Below are positions 6,437 through 7,934 of a stretch of DNA of 7,934 nt, one piece after another. The notes beneath the pieces were generated by a model. That model was not told the origin of the DNA and made no database searches. It saw only the letters and a program-made list of their open reading frames with translations. Position 1 is the stretch's first letter, and every line of letters begins with the position of its first letter. The translations under genes were made by a program, and so were the position numbers. Source of the DNA: Pseudomonadota bacterium (GTDB lineage: Bacteria; Pseudomonadota; Gammaproteobacteria; Burkholderiales; Methylophilaceae); NCBI GenBank assembly GCA_029549705.1, contig JAKPIR010000413.1, positions 1-7,934 on the forward strand. Reading direction: 5' to 3'.

Positions 6437-7470
6437 ATTTTTTCAGACACTTTGGCTGACTCAAACGAAGCCATCTGATTTAAAAAATTCACCGAGGCGT
6501 TGACTAGCGGGTAGGCAAGCGCCGCACCAGTGCCTTCACCTAATCTTAAATCTATATTCAGCAAAGGCTTAACCTTTAAAAAAGCGAGCATTTTTTGATG
6601 CCCGGCTTCATCAGAACAGTGTGTAAAAACACAATAATGCAAAATATTAGGCTGCATTTTGACCGCAACTAGCAGCGCTGCGGTGGTAATAAACCCATCT
6701 ATTAATAGTGTACAGCCGCGCGCCGCCGCTTGTAGCATGGCACCCACCATCATGGCAATTTCAAAACCACCAAATGTCGCCAGTGTTTGCTCGGCAGCAT
6801 TACTATTTAATGCGTGATACGCAACGGCCTGTGCCAAAATACGTGTTTTGTGATTTAAGCCGGCGTCATCCAGCCCTGTGCCCCGTCCCACACAATCTTG
6901 AATCGGCAGGCCACACAGCACGCTCATTAAACAACTCGCCGATGACGTATTACCAATGCCCATTTCACCAAACGCAAACACATTGCACCCTAAAGCCATT
7001 TCAGCATCAGCGATTTGTGCGCCTTTTTTGATGGCTTCTCTACATTGCGAGATAGTCATTGCAGCATCAGTTAAAAAATTACGTGTGCCGGATGCAATTT
7101 TAGCGTTAATTAAATTGGTGTTATCTGCAAATTGATGATTGACCCCAGCGTCCACAACGCGTAATCGGATGTTATTTTGGGCAGTAAATACGTTAATGGC
7201 CGCTCCGCCCTGCAAAAAATTAAGTACCATTTGTGCGGTGACAGCTTGTGGATATGGGCTGACACCCGCTTCAACAATGCCGTGATCTCCCGCAAATACC
7301 AGCATCGTTGGGTGCGTTAGTTTTGGTTCGAGTGTTTGTTGAATAAGCCCAATTTGCAGCGCGACTGCCTCTAACATGCCCAAAGCCCCAAGTGGCTTAG
7401 TTTTATGATTGATTTTGTCAACAAGCGCACTTTTGATAGCCTGACTAGGCATAGCGATAGAGAAATTCAT
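6433..7470 (-). CDS. cobT: Nicotinate-nucleotide--dimethylbenzimidazole phosphoribosyltransferase
   Basis: A cytoplasmic enzyme that transfers phosphoribose from nicotinate mononucleotide to 5,6-dimethylbenzimidazole, making alpha-ribazole 5'-phosphate, the lower-loop precursor of cobalamin. The 345-residue length is close to the 356 of Salmonella CobT. Conserved blocks are KPLGALGMLE (25-34), FAGDHGIVEAGVSPYP (59-74), the substrate loop GEMGIGNTSSAS (168-179), GRGTGLDD (195-202), HCSDEAGH (284-291) and RLGEGTGAAL (309-318), where E312 matches the catalytic glutamate. The start at 7468-7470 is the only ATG fitting the N-terminus before an in-frame stop 8 codons upstream. It has no good ribosome binding site close by; the strong one lies about 36 bases upstream. 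First gene of cobTSC. No confident sigma70 promoter was found in 7514-7600. Confidence 0.96.
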   Translation of the reverse strand: MNFSIAMPSQAIKSALVDKINHKTKPLGALGMLEAVALQIGLIQQTLEPKLTHPTMLVFAGDHGIVEAGVSPYPQAVTAQMVLNFLQGGAAINVFTAQNNIRLRVVDAGVNHQFADNTNLINAKIASGTRNFLTDAAMTISQCREAIKKGAQIADAEMALGCNVFAFGEMGIGNTSSASCLMSVLCGLPIQDCVGRGTGLDDAGLNHKTRILAQAVAYHALNSNAAEQTLATFGGFEIAMMVGAMLQAAARGCTLLIDGFITTAALLVAVKMQPNILHYCVFTHCSDEAGHQKMLAFLKVKPLLNIDLRLGEGTGAALAYPLVNASVNFLNQMASFESAKVSEKI

Positions 7471-7479
7471 AGCCCAATT

Positions 7480-7513
7480 TTACATGAGCATTACAACAAA
7501 TTCATTACCTCCC
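7480..7513 (-). promoter_or_regulatory. Strong Shine-Dalgarno with two overlapping mini-ORFs ahead of cobT
   Basis: On the minus strand GGGAGGTA (7513 to 7506) is nearly a perfect anti-16S match, yet it directly abuts an ATG (7505). That ATG opens a four-codon frame (ATG AAT TTG TTG TAA, 7505-7491). Its stop overlaps another ATG in a TAATG junction, opening a three-codon frame (ATG CTC ATG TAA, 7491-7480). The cobT ATG follows 9 bases later without its own clear site. This may be a ribosome loading and re-initiation leader; the arrangement is seen, the function is inferred. Confidence 0.4.
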
Positions 7514-7594
7514 GCCTAAATATGTTCTCCGCCACTTGAATGGAAGCCTGCGTACGCGTGGTCAATGATTAGTTCGCATAATTCAGCAATTATC

Positions 7595-7616
7595 TTTGGA
7601 AGTTTTTTGGAAGTTT
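7595..7616 (+). repeat. Perfect 11-bp tandem duplication over the tRNA-Phe -35
   Basis: TTTGGAAGTTT occurs twice head to tail with no gap (7595-7605 and 7606-7616). The first copy supplies the TTGGAA -35 element; the second fills most of the promoter spacer. It looks like a slippage duplication that helped set the promoter spacing. Confidence 0.85.
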
Positions 7617-7624
7617 GCTATAAT
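7596..7624 (+). promoter_or_regulatory. tRNA-Phe promoter
   Basis: TTGGAA (7596-7601) and a perfect TATAAT (7619-7624) are separated by exactly 17 bases. Just after the -10 comes a GC-rich discriminator (TCGCGCC), a feature known in stringently controlled stable-RNA promoters. The predicted start is near 7631, about 30 bases before the mature tRNA. Confidence 0.85.
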
Positions 7625-7632
7625 TCGCGCCT

Positions 7633-7656
7633 TGCAAACATTTACCGATGTTTGCA
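7633..7656 (+). other. Leader hairpin in the tRNA-Phe precursor
   Basis: TGCAAACAT (7633-7641) and its exact complement (7648-7656) form a 9-bp stem with the six-base loop TTACCG. It begins within two or three bases of the predicted transcription start and ends four bases before the tRNA. It would make nearly the whole 5' leader double-stranded next to the RNase P cleavage site. No role is known. Confidence 0.7.
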
Positions 7657-7660
7657 TGAT

Positions 7661-7736
7661 GGCCGGGTAGCTCAGTCGGTAGAGCAGCGGATTGAAAATC
7701 CGCGTGTCACAGGTTCGATTCCCGTCCCGGCCACCA
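7661..7736 (+). tRNA. tRNA-Phe (anticodon GAA)
   Basis: The 76-base gene folds as a complete tRNA: acceptor stem GGCCGGG with CCCGGCC, D-arm GCTC/GAGC with loop AGTCGGTA, anticodon arm GCGGA-TTGAAAA-TCCGC reading GAA (phenylalanine), variable loop GTGTC, T-loop TTCGATT, and an encoded A-CCA end. The body is close to E. coli tRNA-Phe. One oddity is an A-C mismatch in the middle of the T stem (ACAGG against CCCGT). It is a single gene divergent from cobT, with its own promoter, leader hairpin and terminator. Confidence 0.98.
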
Positions 7737-7743
7737 ATATCTA

Positions 7744-7772
7744 AAAGGCTCACAGCGATGTGGGCTTTTTTT
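7744..7772 (+). terminator. Intrinsic terminator after tRNA-Phe
   Basis: An 11-bp stem (7744-7754 with 7759-7769, two G-U pairs) closes on a GCGA tetraloop and runs into Ts up to 7772. It begins 7 bases after the CCA end, so the tRNA is a single-gene transcript. Confidence 0.88.
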
Positions 7773-7934
7773 ATTTTGTGCAAAATTTAACTCATGTAAG
7801 CGATATGTAAGCGTTTTTCATCTATCACTATCAATAAAATGTCCACGCTTAGTGGACTAAAGGCACACAAGACAGAACTTAATCATCGTCATTAGTTATT
7901 GCACTGAAATCTTGCAGAATCGAAACTGAACCAC
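7773..7934. other. Non-coding stretch downstream of tRNA-Phe with short repeats
   Basis: No gene start or plausible coding frame is seen in these 162 bases. They contain an exact 9-bp direct repeat ATGTAAGCG (7794-7802 and 7805-7813, period 11) and a perfect 6-bp inverted repeat GTCCAC/GTGGAC with a 5-base loop (7841-7857). There is no copy of the tRNA 3' end, so an attachment site is not shown. Confidence 0.5.

Noticed and set aside
7521..7560. GCCACTT...GGAAGCC on the plus strand, reminiscent of parts of a cobalamin riboswitch
   Set aside because: It is on the strand opposite to cobT, and the conserved B12 box and the rest of the aptamer are missing.
7583..7783. A minus-strand open frame of 66 codons across the tRNA-Phe gene
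   Set aside because: Its recognisable stretch (GRDGNRTCDTRIFNP) is simply the antisense of the tRNA, a common false protein call, and it runs through the tRNA promoter and terminator.
1..7934. Insertion sequences, CRISPR arrays, toxin-antitoxin or phage defence genes
   Set aside because: Every larger open frame is accounted for by housekeeping genes; no transposase, regularly spaced repeats or defence motifs were seen.

Overview
The window reads as an ordinary chromosomal housekeeping region of a Gram-negative proteobacterium. It most resembles a betaproteobacterium, and a Methylophilaceae-like methylotroph is plausible. The pointers are the run TIGR02449-type ZapB-like gene, zapA, 6S RNA, EVE-domain gene; a long two-ACT-domain threonine deaminase; an outer-membrane-type lipobox protein; and a moderately AT-leaning composition. 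The family-level placement is inference. No mobile element, CRISPR array or phage gene was found.

Layout. Positions 1-659 (minus) hold rpiA, complete except for the last base of its stop codon. A short divergent spacer with overlapping candidate promoters separates it from ilvA (742-2265, plus). A 193-base spacer with a 17-base-period direct repeat and an imperfect hairpin follows. Then comes a lipoprotein with a seven-bladed YVTN-type beta-propeller (2459-3616, plus), closed by a strong terminator at 3644-3670. From there to 7470 everything is on the minus strand. Read in transcription order this is cobT, cobS, cobC (overlapping start/stop codons, clearly one operon), then a separate promoter driving a ZapB-like coiled-coil gene and zapA, then the 6S RNA gene (about 4364 to 4184), then an EVE-domain gene that converges on the lipoprotein terminator. 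Divergent from cobT is a tRNA-Phe(GAA) gene with a near-consensus promoter, a 9-bp leader hairpin and a terminator. The last 160 bases contain no gene.

How the genes work together. CobT activates the lower base (dimethylbenzimidazole to alpha-ribazole phosphate), CobS joins it to adenosylcobinamide-GDP, and CobC removes the phosphate. The operon is therefore the nucleotide-loop assembly end of cobalamin synthesis; the kinase/guanylyltransferase CobU/CobP is not in the window. ZapA and the ZapB-like protein belong to FtsZ-ring assembly. 6S RNA regulates sigma70 RNA polymerase. IlvA and RpiA are isoleucine and pentose-phosphate enzymes.

The items most worth a second look are: a 6S RNA whose 3' strand can form two mutually exclusive helices; an acidic Pro/Gly-rich loop inserted into one blade of the lipoprotein propeller; a promoter that places the ZapB-like transcript start on or beside its ATG; a strong Shine-Dalgarno with two overlapping mini-ORFs ahead of cobT; and an 11-bp tandem duplication on the tRNA-Phe -35 element. 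I did not find a convincing new multi-gene system.
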